Shown one piece after another: positions 16,749 to 26,721 of a DNA stretch of 37,214 nt. The notes beneath the pieces were generated by a model. That model was given only the letters and a program-made list of their open reading frames with translations. It did no database searches and was not told where the DNA came from. A program made the translations under genes and the position numbers. The stretch is taken from NCBI GenBank assembly GCA_009691525.1, contig SICG01000023.1:1-37214 (forward strand), written 5' to 3'. Numbering within the stretch: the first letter of the stretch is position 1; every line of letters starts with the position of its first letter. The DNA comes from Candidatus Latescibacterota bacterium. GTDB taxonomy: Bacteria; Latescibacterota; UBA2968; UBA8231.

Positions 16749-16772
16749 GCTCCGCAGCTAAAAGCGCGGAGC
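16749..16772 (+). promoter_or_regulatory. Hairpin in the leader of rpmF
   Basis: GCTCCGC (16749-16755) and GCGGAGC (16766-16772) form a perfect 7-bp stem with a 10-nt loop in the 59-bp yceD-rpmF gap. It ends 24 nt before the L32 start. No T-run follows, so it is not an intrinsic terminator. It could be an RNase processing site or a control element; the function is an inference. Confidence 0.4.
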
Positions 16773-16796
16773 CTGCTCAAAGAGAGGAGCATCAGC

Positions 16797-16979
16797 ATGG
16801 TCGCTGTTCCCAAACGACGAATCTCCCGCACCCGCCGCGACAAGCGGCGCACCCACTGGAAAATGACGGCCCCGGCGATGAGCACCTGTGCCCACTGCGG
16901 CCAGCCGGCCCGGCCCCACCGGGTCTGCACCCATTGCGGACAGTACCGCGGCCGGGAGTACGCGGCCCCCCAGACCTGA
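16797..16979 (+). CDS. rpmF: 50S ribosomal protein L32
   Basis: This 60-residue basic protein has the L32 start MVAVPKRRISRTRRDKRR and a zinc-binding CAHCG...CTHCG ribbon. It is a small structural protein of the large ribosomal subunit. The ATG is preceded by AGAGAGGAG. It sits between yceD and fabH as in many bacteria, but plsX, normally between rpmF and fabH, is absent. Confidence 0.97.
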   Translation: MVAVPKRRISRTRRDKRRTHWKMTAPAMSTCAHCGQPARPHRVCTHCGQYRGREYAAPQT

Positions 16980-16999
16980 GCGGCGGGATGGGCGGCTGA

Positions 17000-18001
17000 G
17001 TGGCTGAACCCAAGCGGTACCGCGCCATCATCACGGCGGTCGAGCGTTATCTGCCCGATAAGGTGGTGACCAACCACGACCTCGAGCGGATCGTCGAAAC
17101 CTCCGATTCCTGGATTCGCGACCGCACCGGCATCGTCGAGCGCCGGATTTTGGAGGGTGAGGCGACGTCCTTCATGGCTACCGAGGTGGCGCGCCGGTTG
17201 CTGGCCAGCCGGCAACTGGACCCGGCCGAGATCGATCTGATCATCGTCGCCACCATCACCCCGGACATGTTCTTCCCGTCCACCGCCTGTCTGGTCCAGG
17301 ACCGGATCGGCGCGAGTCGGGCCTGGGGTTTCGACCTATCGGCGGCCTGCTCCGGTTTTGTCTACGCCCTTGCCACCGGGGCGCAGTTCATCGAGAGCGG
17401 GGCTCACCGCCGGGTGCTGGTCATCGGCGGCGACAAGATGTCGGCCATCACCGACATGCAGGATCGCTCCACTTGTGTGCTCTTCGGCGACGGGGCAGGT
17501 GGGGTGTTGCTCGAACGATCAGAAGAGCCGGACATGGGCATGATCGACTTCGAGATGCATGTCGACGGCGCGGGGTGCGAACATCTGCATATGAAGGGGG
17601 GTGGCAGCCTTTTTCCGGCCAGCCACGAGTCGGTGGACCAGCGCCTGCACTACATCCGCCAGGAGGGGCGGACGGTGTTTAAATTCGCGGTGGTCAGGAT
17701 GGCCGAGGTCTCCCTCAGCCTGCTGGCGCGCAACGGCCTGAAGGCAGATGACCTCAAGCTCTTTGTCCCGCACCAGGCCAACCTGCGCATCATCGAGGCC
17801 ACTGCCGAGCGCATGCACCTGGCCCGCGACAAGGTGATGGTCAACATCGACCGTTACGCCAACACCACCGGCGGCACCATCCCCATCGCCCTGTCCGAAG
17901 CCTGCGATCAGGGCCGCCTGGAGCGGGGGGATCTGTTGTTGATGACGGCGGTGGGTGGGGGCATGACCTGGGGCAGCGCCCTGTTCCGGTGGGCGATCTG
18001 A
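17000..18001 (+). CDS. fabH: 3-oxoacyl-ACP synthase III
   Basis: The 333-residue protein catalyses the first condensation of type II fatty acid synthesis (acyl-CoA plus malonyl-ACP). The catalytic Cys117 (LSAACSGFVYAL), His258 (VPHQANLRI) and Asn288 (YANTTGG) are all present, as are DSWIRDRTGI and the C-terminal GGGMTWGSALFRW. It starts at GTG 17000; the only nearby ATG (16988) is out of frame and closes at once. The start codon follows 20 nt after rpmF and the stop is 1 nt before fabD, so it is part of one operon. Confidence 0.97.
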   Translation: MAEPKRYRAIITAVERYLPDKVVTNHDLERIVETSDSWIRDRTGIVERRILEGEATSFMATEVARRLLASRQLDPAEIDLIIVATITPDMFFPSTACLVQDRIGASRAWGFDLSAACSGFVYALATGAQFIESGAHRRVLVIGGDKMSAITDMQDRSTCVLFGDGAGGVLLERSEEPDMGMIDFEMHVDGAGCEHLHMKGGGSLFPASHESVDQRLHYIRQEGRTVFKFAVVRMAEVSLSLLARNGLKADDLKLFVPHQANLRIIEATAERMHLARDKVMVNIDRYANTTGGTIPIALSEACDQGRLERGDLLLMTAVGGGMTWGSALFRWAI

Positions 18002-18002
18002 A

Positions 18003-18923
18003 ATGAGCGGCCTGGTTTTTCTTTTTCCGGGGCAAGGTTCGCAGGCGGTGGGCATGGGCCGCGACCTGTGCGCCCGGTTTCCCGCTGCCGCCGAACTTTT
18101 CGCCCAGGCCGATGAGTTGTTGGGCTTTCGCCTGAGCCAGTGCTGCTTCGAGGGGCCTGAGGAGGAGTTGCGCCAGACCTCGGTGACCCAGCCGGCCCTT
18201 TTTGTGCACAGCCTAGCGGTCTGCCGGCTCTTACAGGATTGGGGGATTGAGCCTTCCTGGGTGGCTGGGCACAGCCTGGGAGAATACTCGGCCCTGGTGG
18301 CCGCCGGGGTCTTCGACTTTGCCGCTGGCCTCCAACTGGTGCGGCGGCGCGGGCAACTGATGCAGGAACAGCGACAGGGCAGCATGGCCGCAGTGCTGGG
18401 TCTCGAGGATCAGCAGGTGATCGATTTGTGCGCTCAGGTGCCCGGGGTGGTGGCGGCCAACTTCAACACCCCGGGGCAGGTGGTCATTTCCGGCGAGGTG
18501 GAGGCGGTGCTCCGGGCGGGAAAACTGGCCGAAGCGGCAGGGGCCAAGCGGGTGGTGCAACTGCCGGTCAGTGGGGCCTTCCACTCGCCCTTGATGGCGC
18601 CGGCAGCCCGCGAGCTGGCCGGCCTGCTGCAGGGCATGGAGTTCAGGACGCCGCCGGTGCCGGTGCTCACCAACGTGGCCGCCGTACCGGTGAGCGATCC
18701 GCGCCAGCTGCAGCAACAACTAATTGATCAGATGACCAGTCCGGTGCGCTGGACTGCCATCATGCAGTGTTTGGCTGGCTTGGGGGTGGAGAGCGCTCTC
18801 GAAGTAGGGCCGGGCAGTGTGTTGCGGGGGCTGGCCCGCCGCGCCGCCCCTCAGGTGAAGGTGGCGGGGGCCGGCACTGCCGAGGAAATCGCCGCGCTGG
18901 GCGGGGGACAAAAAGATGGCTGA
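18003..18923 (+). CDS. fabD: Malonyl-CoA:ACP transacylase
   Basis: The 306-residue protein loads malonate onto ACP. The start FLFPGQGSQAVGMGRDL is diagnostic. Ser91 lies in the GHSLGEYSAL elbow and His194 in GAFHSPLM. The length is normal for FabD. It begins 1 nt after fabH and its last 8 nt overlap the fabG start, consistent with translational coupling. Confidence 0.97.
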   Translation: MSGLVFLFPGQGSQAVGMGRDLCARFPAAAELFAQADELLGFRLSQCCFEGPEEELRQTSVTQPALFVHSLAVCRLLQDWGIEPSWVAGHSLGEYSALVAAGVFDFAAGLQLVRRRGQLMQEQRQGSMAAVLGLEDQQVIDLCAQVPGVVAANFNTPGQVVISGEVEAVLRAGKLAEAAGAKRVVQLPVSGAFHSPLMAPAARELAGLLQGMEFRTPPVPVLTNVAAVPVSDPRQLQQQLIDQMTSPVRWTAIMQCLAGLGVESALEVGPGSVLRGLARRAAPQVKVAGAGTAEEIAALGGGQKDG

Positions 18924-19671
18924 GATGGGAACGTTGAAGGGCAAGACTGCCCTGGTGACTGGAGGGTCGCGCGGCATCGGCCGGGCCATTGCTTTGCGCC
19001 TGGCCGCAGCAGGGGCAGACGTAGCGGTCTGCGCCCGCCAGGTGGAAGCGGCCCAGGCTGTGGTCGGGGAGTTGCAGGCCCTGGGGGTGCGGGCTCTGGC
19101 CCGCCCGGCGGATGTGTCCCAGACCGCTCAGGCCGGTGCCCTGATCGAGGCGGTGCTGGCCGAATGGGGCCGGCTCGATATCCTGGTCAACAACGCCGGC
19201 ATCACCCGCGACAACCTGCTCCTGCGCATGAGCGAGGAGGATTGGGACGCGGTGATGGATACCAACCTCAAGGGGGCCTTCAACTGCTGCAAGGCGGCGG
19301 GCCGCTTCATGGTCAGGGTGCGCAGCGGCCGCATCATCAACATATCTTCGGTGGTGGGGCTGATGGGCAACGCCGGGCAGGCCAACTACGCCGCTTCCAA
19401 GGCGGGCCTGTGCGGCTTCACCAAGAGCCTGGCCCGTGAGCTGGCCTCCCGCAATATCACCGCCAATGTGGTGGCCCCCGGCCTGGTCCCAGAGACCGGC
19501 ATGACCGGCGAGTTGGGTGATAAGGCGCTGGAAAAATTGATGGCACAGATTCCCCTGGGGCGGCCGGGCCTTCCCGAAGACGTGGCCCATGCGGTGGCCT
19601 TCCTGGCCTCGGACCAGGCAGCCTACATTACCGGCCAAGTGCTGTGCGTAGACGGGGGCATGGTTATGTAG
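18916..19671 (+). CDS. fabG: 3-oxoacyl-ACP reductase
   Basis: This 251-residue classical SDR carries out the NADPH-dependent ketoreduction of fatty acid synthesis. It has the cofactor motif TGGSRGIG (15-22), NNAG (92-95), the catalytic Ser144/145 region (NISSVVG) and Tyr158-x3-Lys162 (YAASK). The ATG at 18916 has GGGGGA upstream; an in-frame ATG at 18925 just after the fabD stop is an alternative. Between fabD and acpP, the FabG assignment over other SDRs is secure. Confidence 0.96.
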   Translation: MAEMGTLKGKTALVTGGSRGIGRAIALRLAAAGADVAVCARQVEAAQAVVGELQALGVRALARPADVSQTAQAGALIEAVLAEWGRLDILVNNAGITRDNLLLRMSEEDWDAVMDTNLKGAFNCCKAAGRFMVRVRSGRIINISSVVGLMGNAGQANYAASKAGLCGFTKSLARELASRNITANVVAPGLVPETGMTGELGDKALEKLMAQIPLGRPGLPEDVAHAVAFLASDQAAYITGQVLCVDGGMVM

Positions 19672-19739
19672 GGCCGCGCCGGCGCAAAATATCGTATCGC
19701 ACCACTAAATCCACTCTTTCTCCACGGAGGATGTTCTAA

Positions 19740-19979
19740 ATGGCTTCTATCGAACAGCGGGTCAAGGAGCTGGTCGTCGAACAATTGGGCGTGAGCCAGG
19801 ATCAGGTGACGCCGCAGGCTTCCTTTGTCGATGATCTGGGGGCAGATTCGCTCGACACCGTCGAGCTGGTCATGGCCTTCGAGGAGGAGTTCGGCCTCGA
19901 TATCCCCGACGAGGACGCGGAGAAGATGGCCACCGTCTCCGACGCCATCAAGTATCTGGAGGAGCACAGCAAGACCTAA
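19740..19979 (+). CDS. acpP: Acyl carrier protein
   Basis: This 79-residue acidic protein carries the growing acyl chain on a 4'-phosphopantetheine arm. The attachment Ser37 is in [10 protein letters not shown], with the usual [15 protein letters not shown] start and [15 protein letters not shown] helix. The ATG at 19740 follows an ACGGAGG ribosome binding site. The 68-bp gap before it is the largest inside the fab cluster, which may allow the higher expression ACP usually needs. I saw no clear promoter there. Confidence 0.98.
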   Translation: MASIEQRVKELVVEQLGVSQDQVTPQASFVDDLGADSLDTVELVMAFEEEFGLDIPDEDAEKMATVSDAIKYLEEHSKT

Positions 19980-20002
19980 GAGACCCAGCCAGGAGATCGG
20001 CA

Positions 20003-21247
20003 GTGTCCAGACGCAGGGTAGTAGTCACCGGTATGGGGGCCTTGGCCCCCAATGGTAATGATCTGGAGTCCTTCTGGGCGGCTTTGTTATCTGGTCGCTC
20101 CGGGATCGGGCCCATCACCCGCTTCGACACCTCCAGGCACGAGGTGAAGATCGCCGGCGAGGTCAAGGGTTTTGACCCCGAGGCGGCCCTCGACCGCAAG
20201 GAGGTCCGGCGCAACGACCCCTTCACCCATTACGCGGTGTACGTGGCGGCCCAGGCCTTTGCCCACACCGGGCTCGATATGGATAAGACCGACCCGGAGC
20301 GGGTGGGGGTGATCTTTGGCTCGGGGATCGGGGGCATCCAGACCCACGAGGCCCAGCACACCGTGCTCATGGAGAAGGGGCCGGATCGGATCAGCCCCTT
20401 CTATGTGCCGATGATGATCAGCGACATGGCCCCGGGCATGATCTCCATGAAGCTGGGCGCCAAGGGCCCCAACTACGCCACGGTCTCGGCCTGCGCCTCG
20501 GCAGCCCACGCTATCGGCGAGGCGGCCCGCAAGATTCAGTACGGCGAGGCCGAAGTGATGATCACCGGCGGCTCGGAGGCGGCGGTCAGCCCCATTGCCA
20601 TCGCCGGCTTTGCCTCGGCCAAGACCCTGTCCACCCGCAACGACGAGCCGGAGCGGGCCAGCCGGCCCTTCGACGCCCAGCGCAACGGCTTCGTGATGGG
20701 CGAGGGCGGCGGGGCCCTGGTGCTGGAGGAACTGGAGCACGCCCGCCGGCGCGGGGCCGAGATCTGGGGCGAGTTTCTGGGCCTGGGGTTCACTGCCGAC
20801 GCCTATCATCAGACCTCTATGGCCCCCGGGGGCGAGGGCGGGGTGAGAGCGGTGCGTATCGCCCTCAAGGACGCCGGTCTGGCGCCCGAGGACATCGGTT
20901 ACATCAATGCCCACGGCACTTCCACCACCTTGGGCGACAGCCAGGAAACTGCGGCGATCAAGGCGGTCTTTGGCGCCCACGCAAGGCGCTGCCCGGTCAG
21001 TTCCACCAAGTCGATGACCGGACACCTGTTGGGCGCGGCGGGTGCCATCGAGAGCATCGCCTGCATCATGGCCCTCAAGCGCGGGGTGGTGCCTCCGACC
21101 ATCAACTACGAAAATCCCGATCCAGAGTGCGACCTGGACTATGTCCCCAACCAGGCCCGTTCGCTCCAGGTGCGCTACGCGCTCAACAATTCCTTCGGTT
21201 TCGGGGGCCACAATGCGGCCCTAGTCTTCGGGCGTTTTGACGAATGA
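20003..21247 (+). CDS. fabF: 3-oxoacyl-ACP synthase II
   Basis: The 414-residue elongating ketosynthase has the complete Cys-His-His triad: Cys164 (VSACASAAHA), His304 (NAHGTSTTLGD) and His341 (TGHLLGAAGA). The start RRRVVVTGMGALAPNG and the end NSFGFGGHNAALVF are typical. It starts at GTG 20003 with AGGAGA upstream, 23 nt after acpP. FabF rather than FabB is favoured by the acpP-fabF-rnc order. Confidence 0.97.
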   Translation: MSRRRVVVTGMGALAPNGNDLESFWAALLSGRSGIGPITRFDTSRHEVKIAGEVKGFDPEAALDRKEVRRNDPFTHYAVYVAAQAFAHTGLDMDKTDPERVGVIFGSGIGGIQTHEAQHTVLMEKGPDRISPFYVPMMISDMAPGMISMKLGAKGPNYATVSACASAAHAIGEAARKIQYGEAEVMITGGSEAAVSPIAIAGFASAKTLSTRNDEPERASRPFDAQRNGFVMGEGGGALVLEELEHARRRGAEIWGEFLGLGFTADAYHQTSMAPGGEGGVRAVRIALKDAGLAPEDIGYINAHGTSTTLGDSQETAAIKAVFGAHARRCPVSSTKSMTGHLLGAAGAIESIACIMALKRGVVPPTINYENPDPECDLDYVPNQARSLQVRYALNNSFGFGGHNAALVFGRFDE

Positions 21248-21288
21248 ACCCGGAGACGGCAATGATGGATTGTTGAGGCAGGGGGGAC

Positions 21289-22038
21289 ATGGGCTGGCTG
21301 ATTGCTTTTTTTTACCGCTGTTTCCGGGCTCCGGGGGTCCTGCCGGCAGCGCGGCTGCGGGCCCTGGAAGAACGCCTCGGTTATCACTTTCGCAACCCGG
21401 AGCTGCTGATTCACGCCCTGAAGCACCGCTCTTTTGTGTACGCCAACCAGGGCCGCGGTCTGGAGTCCAACGAACGCCTCGAGTTTCTGGGCGACGCGGT
21501 GCTCGACTTGGTGGTGGCAGAGTCCTTGTTCCGCCGCTTTCCCGACCAACGCGAAGGGGATCTGACCCAGATGAAGTCAGTGGCGGTGAGCCGCGTGGTG
21601 CTGGCCCGCAAGGCCAGCCAGTTGGGCCTGGAGGAGTTTGTGCTGCTCAGCCACGAGGAGCGGCAGTCCAGCGGGGGCCGGCAACCCTCGATCCTCAGCG
21701 ATGCCTTCGAGGCGGTGATCGGGGCTCTGTATCTCGATGGGGGCCTGGAGCCCAGCCGGCGTTTCATCGAGCGGGTGGTGCTACAGGGGTTGGGCGAGGT
21801 GATTGCCGAGGAGGAGCACACCAATTTCAAGAGCAAGTTGCTGGAGCACACCCAGGGCCTGGGCGCCGGCCACCCCAAATACCAGGTCAGCTCCGAAGAA
21901 GGCCCCGAACACTGCAAGGTGTTCAGCGTCGAGGTGATCGTCACCGGCCGGCTGGTGGGGCAGGGGCGCGGCTTCAGCAAGAAGGAAGCCCAGCAGATGG
22001 CGGCCAAGGATGCTCTGCAGCACCTGGGGGCGCTGTGA
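21289..22038 (+). CDS. rnc: Ribonuclease III
   Basis: The 249-residue protein cleaves double-stranded RNA, mainly rRNA precursors. It has the signature NERLEFLGDAVLDLVV (Glu65, Asp69), a second acidic cluster in LSDAFEAVIGALYLDGG, and a C-terminal dsRNA-binding domain (~175-249, FKSKLLEHTQG, KKEAQQMAAKDALQHL). A hydrophobic N-terminal extension (MGWLIAFFYRCFRAPG) precedes the usual start; that extension is odd, but the GGGGGGA site before ATG 21289 supports it. The gene's stop overlaps the next GTG (GTGA). Confidence 0.96.
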   Translation: MGWLIAFFYRCFRAPGVLPAARLRALEERLGYHFRNPELLIHALKHRSFVYANQGRGLESNERLEFLGDAVLDLVVAESLFRRFPDQREGDLTQMKSVAVSRVVLARKASQLGLEEFVLLSHEERQSSGGRQPSILSDAFEAVIGALYLDGGLEPSRRFIERVVLQGLGEVIAEEEHTNFKSKLLEHTQGLGAGHPKYQVSSEEGPEHCKVFSVEVIVTGRLVGQGRGFSKKEAQQMAAKDALQHLGAL

Positions 22039-22859
22039 ATGTCTGGCGTTTCCTCAACACCGGCCCGGGCAGCGGTGCCTTCAATATGGCGGTGGACGAG
22101 GCTCTGCTCGAAGGGCTGGGGAGCGGCGAGCCGGTATTGCGGGTCTACGGCTGGGAGCCGGCGGCAATCTCCTTCGGCTATGGCCAGCAGCCCTGGCGGG
22201 AAGTGGACCTGGACAAATGCCGCGCGGCGGGCATCGAGGTGGTGCGGCGGCTCACCGGGGGGCGGGCGGTGCTTCATTGGGAGGAGTTGACCTACAGTGT
22301 GATTTGTCGGGACGACGATCCCCAGTGCGGCGGCCCTATCAGCCATACCTATCGCTGCATCGGTGAAGCCCTGGTGCATGGACTGAGACGATTTGGGGTG
22401 GAAGCGGTATTGGAACGGGCGCGGCCTCGGGCCCGGCGTCCGCGGGAGACGGGCGTGAGTGAGCCTTGTTTTGCCAGCCTGGCCCGTTGGGAGGTCAAAT
22501 GCGGCGGGCGCAAGCTGATCGGCAGCGCTCAGCGCCGGGTGCGGGGGGCGATCTTACAACACGGCGCCCTGCTCATCGGGCCGCAGCACCGGCATCTACT
22601 CGAACTCCTGCCCGCTGGCGGGGCCGAGGGGGGGGGCGTTGCCAGCCGCCTGGAGGAGGGCAGCACCTGCCTGCAGGAGTGGATTGATGCGTCGGTGGAT
22701 GTGGAGCGGCTGGCCGGGTGTTTGGCCGAGGGTTTTGCCGACTACCTAGGGGTGGAGATGCAGCCGGGGGTGTTGAGCCCCGCAGAAGCAGGGCGGGCAG
22801 TGGAATTGATGCAAACCCAGTACGGCAACCCGGTCTGGACCGGGGCGGTCCACTGCTGA
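22035..22859 (+). CDS. lipM: Octanoyltransferase / lipoate-protein ligase, LipM-like
   Basis: The 274-residue protein has a biotin/lipoate ligase fold. It shows FNMAVDEALL, RVYGWEPAAISFGYGQ, VRRLTGGRAVLHWEELTYSV, and PCFASLARWEVKCGGRKLIGSAQRR, which places a Cys at 145 and a Lys at 160. A cysteine at this place is a feature of LipM-type octanoyl-ACP:protein transferases, whereas LplA ligases lack it. Position next to acpP/fabF makes octanoyl-ACP use sensible. The track's long ORF from 21237 is the rnc shadow; GTG 22035 in the GTGA overlap is the natural start. A lipoate-salvage ligase is the alternative. Confidence 0.83.
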   Translation: MNVWRFLNTGPGSGAFNMAVDEALLEGLGSGEPVLRVYGWEPAAISFGYGQQPWREVDLDKCRAAGIEVVRRLTGGRAVLHWEELTYSVICRDDDPQCGGPISHTYRCIGEALVHGLRRFGVEAVLERARPRARRPRETGVSEPCFASLARWEVKCGGRKLIGSAQRRVRGAILQHGALLIGPQHRHLLELLPAGGAEGGGVASRLEEGSTCLQEWIDASVDVERLAGCLAEGFADYLGVEMQPGVLSPAEAGRAVELMQTQYGNPVWTGAVHC

Positions 22860-22862
22860 GCC

Positions 22863-23843
22863 ATGACGGATTGCCAGCCCATCCTCCAGGTCCGCCAGCT
22901 GCGGACCTACTTCCACACCGACAGCGGGGTGGGCCGCGCGGTGGACGGCGTCTCCTTCGACCTGCAGCGGGGGCAGACCTTGGGGCTGGTAGGCGAGAGC
23001 GGCTGCGGCAAGAGCATGACCGCTCTTTCGCTGATGCGCTTGGTGCCTTCTCCCCCTGGGCGCATCGAGTCGGGCGAGGTGCTGCTGGAGGGCCGCGATC
23101 TGTTGCAGTTGACCGGAGACCAGATGTGCCAGGTGCGGGGCGCCGATCTGGCGATGATCTTTCAGGAGCCGATGACCAGCCTCAATCCGGTGCTTTCTTG
23201 TGGATACCAGATCGCCGAGGCGGTGATCCTCCACCAGCAGGTCTCCAGGGAGGAGGCGCGGGCGCGGGCCATCGAGATGCTCAAGCGGGTGGGCATCCCA
23301 GCCCCGGAGCAGCGGGTCGACGAGTACCCCCATCAGCTCAGCGGCGGTATGCGGCAGCGGGTGATGATCGCCATGGCCCTGTCCTGCAACCCGGCGGTGT
23401 TGATCGCCGACGAACCCACCACCGCCCTGGACGTGACCATCCAGGCACAGATCCTCGAACTGCTGGCGCGCCTGCGCGAAGAGCTGCGTATGGCCGTGCT
23501 GCTGATCACCCACGATTTTGGAGTGGTGGCCGAGGTGGCCGACCAGGTGGCGGTGATGTACGCCGGCCAGATTGTCGAATACGCCAGCCCGGCGGCGATT
23601 TTCGCCCGGCCCCTGCACCCCTATACCCGGGGGTTGTTGCAGTCCATCCCGCGCCTGGGCCAGCGGCGGGAACGGCTGGCCATCATCCCGGGCATGGTGC
23701 CGGATGCGCGGCATTTCCCGTCAGGGTGTCGCTTCGCTCCCCGCTGTCCCCTGGCCGAGGAGCGCTGTCGGCAGCAGGCGCCGGTGCTGGAGATGCTGGA
23801 GCCAGAGCATCAGGTGAGTTGCTGGAAGGCGGGAACGGGCTGA
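22863..23843 (+). CDS. Oligopeptide/dipeptide ABC transporter ATPase (OppD/DppD type)
   Basis: The 326-residue ATP-binding subunit has Walker [10 protein letters not shown]-loop [11 protein letters not shown], signature LSGGMRQRV and Walker [13 protein letters not shown]. It also has the C-terminal oligopeptide-family extension with [17 protein letters not shown], which in OppD/DppD binds an iron-sulfur cluster or is cysteine-rich. It would energise import of peptides, or of sugars in some members. The permease and binding-protein genes are not nearby. It is 3 nt after lipM and 1 nt before its partner ATPase. Confidence 0.92.
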   Translation: MTDCQPILQVRQLRTYFHTDSGVGRAVDGVSFDLQRGQTLGLVGESGCGKSMTALSLMRLVPSPPGRIESGEVLLEGRDLLQLTGDQMCQVRGADLAMIFQEPMTSLNPVLSCGYQIAEAVILHQQVSREEARARAIEMLKRVGIPAPEQRVDEYPHQLSGGMRQRVMIAMALSCNPAVLIADEPTTALDVTIQAQILELLARLREELRMAVLLITHDFGVVAEVADQVAVMYAGQIVEYASPAAIFARPLHPYTRGLLQSIPRLGQRRERLAIIPGMVPDARHFPSGCRFAPRCPLAEERCRQQAPVLEMLEPEHQVSCWKAGTG

Positions 23844-23844
23844 G

Positions 23845-24896
<1,052 letters not shown>

Positions 24897-24900
<4 letters not shown>

Positions 24901-26705
24901 TGACGAGCTTGCGGCAGCACACGGCCATAGTCCTATGGGTCGTTATTTTTTCTTTTATTGGTCTAATTGTGATCCAATGGGGCGCTGATTTTTCCGGGAC
25001 CTCGATGCAAAGCGCCAACGAGACCGTGGGCACGATCAACGGCCGCACCATCGGGGTAGAGCAGTTCCGCGAGGCGCTGCGCAACGCCGCCCGTATGGAA
25101 CAAAGCCAGGGCCGCAAGGCCCAAGATGGGCAGCTGGTGGGTGAGGTCTGGGACGCGCTGGTCAAAGACCTGTTAACCTCCCACGAGATCGAGCGGCTGG
25201 GCGTCCAGGTCACCGACAAGGAGTTGGCCTACTACACCCGCACCCAGCCCCCCAGGGAGGTACAGGGCTTCGCCGCCTTCCAGACCGAGGGCAAATTCGA
25301 TCTGGGCAAGTACAACCAGTTCCTCAACGACCCCAGGACCTATACCGATCCGGCCAACAAGTCCTTTGTCGTACAGGTCGAGAATCTTACCAAGAACCAG
25401 CTGCTCAACTACAAGTTGCAGCGCATGGTCACCGAAGCGGTACAGATCAGCCCTGCCGAAGTGCGCCAGTTCTTCACTGATCACCAAGAAAAGGTCCGGG
25501 TCGAATATGTTTTTGGCCCCGGCAACAAGGTCAAGGACAGCGAAGTGAGTGTCTCGCCCGCCGAGCTGGACGCTTATTACCAGGAACACCTCAGCGAATA
25601 CCAGCACGGCGACCAGGCGCGTTTGTCCTATGTGGTCCTGCCCCGCCTGCCCAGCGCCCGCGATTCGCTGCGGGTGGGCCAGGATATCGCCCAGCTGCGG
25701 CAAGAAATCGTGCAGGGCGCCGACTTCGCCGAGCTGGCCAAGAGCCTTTCCGAAGACCCAGGGTCGGCCCCCAATGGCGGCGACCTGGGGACTTTTGGCC
25801 GCGGGCGTATGGTAAAATCCTTCGAGGATGTGGCCTTTGCCCTCAAGCCGGGCGAGGTTTCCGAGCCCTTGCTCACGCAATTTGGCTGGCACCTGATCAA
25901 GAACGAAGAACATCTGACCACCAACGGCGAAGCACAGGTGCATGCCCGCCATCTCCTGCTCAAATTCTCCCCTTCGGCCGAGACCGAGGATGAGCTGCGC
26001 ACCCGGATCGACACCCTCAAGGCCGCCGCCGAGAAGCAGGGTCTGGAGGCCGCCGCCCAAGCGGCCGGGCTGGAGGTGCGCGACAGTGGTTTCGTCGGCA
26101 AGGGCATGCCGGTGCCGGGGTTAGGTGATGGTTCGGCCTGGCTGGTCAATCACTTTGTGCAGAACCCCACTGGGGAAGTGGCCCAGGGCGGCAACGAGCA
26201 GGCCTTCTGGGTGGCTCAGTCCAAGGGCAGCCGCACCAAGGGCACCGCCAGTCTGGACGATGTGCGTCAACAGGTAGAGCGGGCGGTGCTCAACCAGAAG
26301 AAGGCCGAGCGGGCCGGCCAGACCCTGCAGGCTCTGCGGGCACAGGCAGCTGGCGGCCTGACTCAGGCGGCCACTGCTCTGGGTCTGGAGGCGCACACCA
26401 CCGAGCCCTTTGCCCGGGCCGACCAGGTGCCCGGCATCGGCCGCAGCAACGCCTTTGTGAAGGCGGCCTTCCACTTGCAGCCGGGCCAATTGAGCGAGGT
26501 GGTCACCCTGCCGCGCGGGGCCTATCTGATCAGACTGGTGGAGAAAATCCCAGCGGACGAGACCAATTTCCAGGCCACCTCCAAACAACTGGCCGATCAG
26601 CTGCTGCGCCAGCGTCAGGGCGAAGCCTTACAAATCTGGTTCGACCGGCTCTACGCCAACGCCCAGATCGAGGACAACCGCCCTCGTTTTGGCTTCACCT
26701 TCTGA
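24897..26705 (+). CDS. PpiD-like membrane-anchored peptidyl-prolyl isomerase
   Basis: The 602-residue protein has one N-terminal membrane anchor (IVLWVVIFSFIGLIVIQWG, ~10-28). A SurA/PpiD-type chaperone N-domain follows (VGTINGRTIGVEQFREAL...LLTSHEIERLGVQVTDKEL). A parvulin (PPIC) domain at about 240-350 has AELAKSLSEDPGSAPNGGDLG, FGRGRMVKSFEDVAFALKPGEVSEPLLTQFGWHLIK. A second, degenerate parvulin-like repeat occupies ~355-580. Proteins of this design help fold exported proteins at the periplasmic side of the inner membrane. The overlap with the Opp ATPase suggests coexpression; the functional link is unclear. Confidence 0.88.
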
Positions 26706-26721
26706 GAGGAGTAGAGCGCAG

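Noticed and set aside
20087-21211. Minus-strand ORF of 374 residues
   Set aside because: Antisense shadow of fabF.
21237-22859. 540-residue ORF from the track
   Set aside because: Its first 266 codons are the wrong frame of rnc, giving an improbable Gly/Arg/Pro-rich sequence; only the part from GTG 22035 shows lipoate-ligase motifs.
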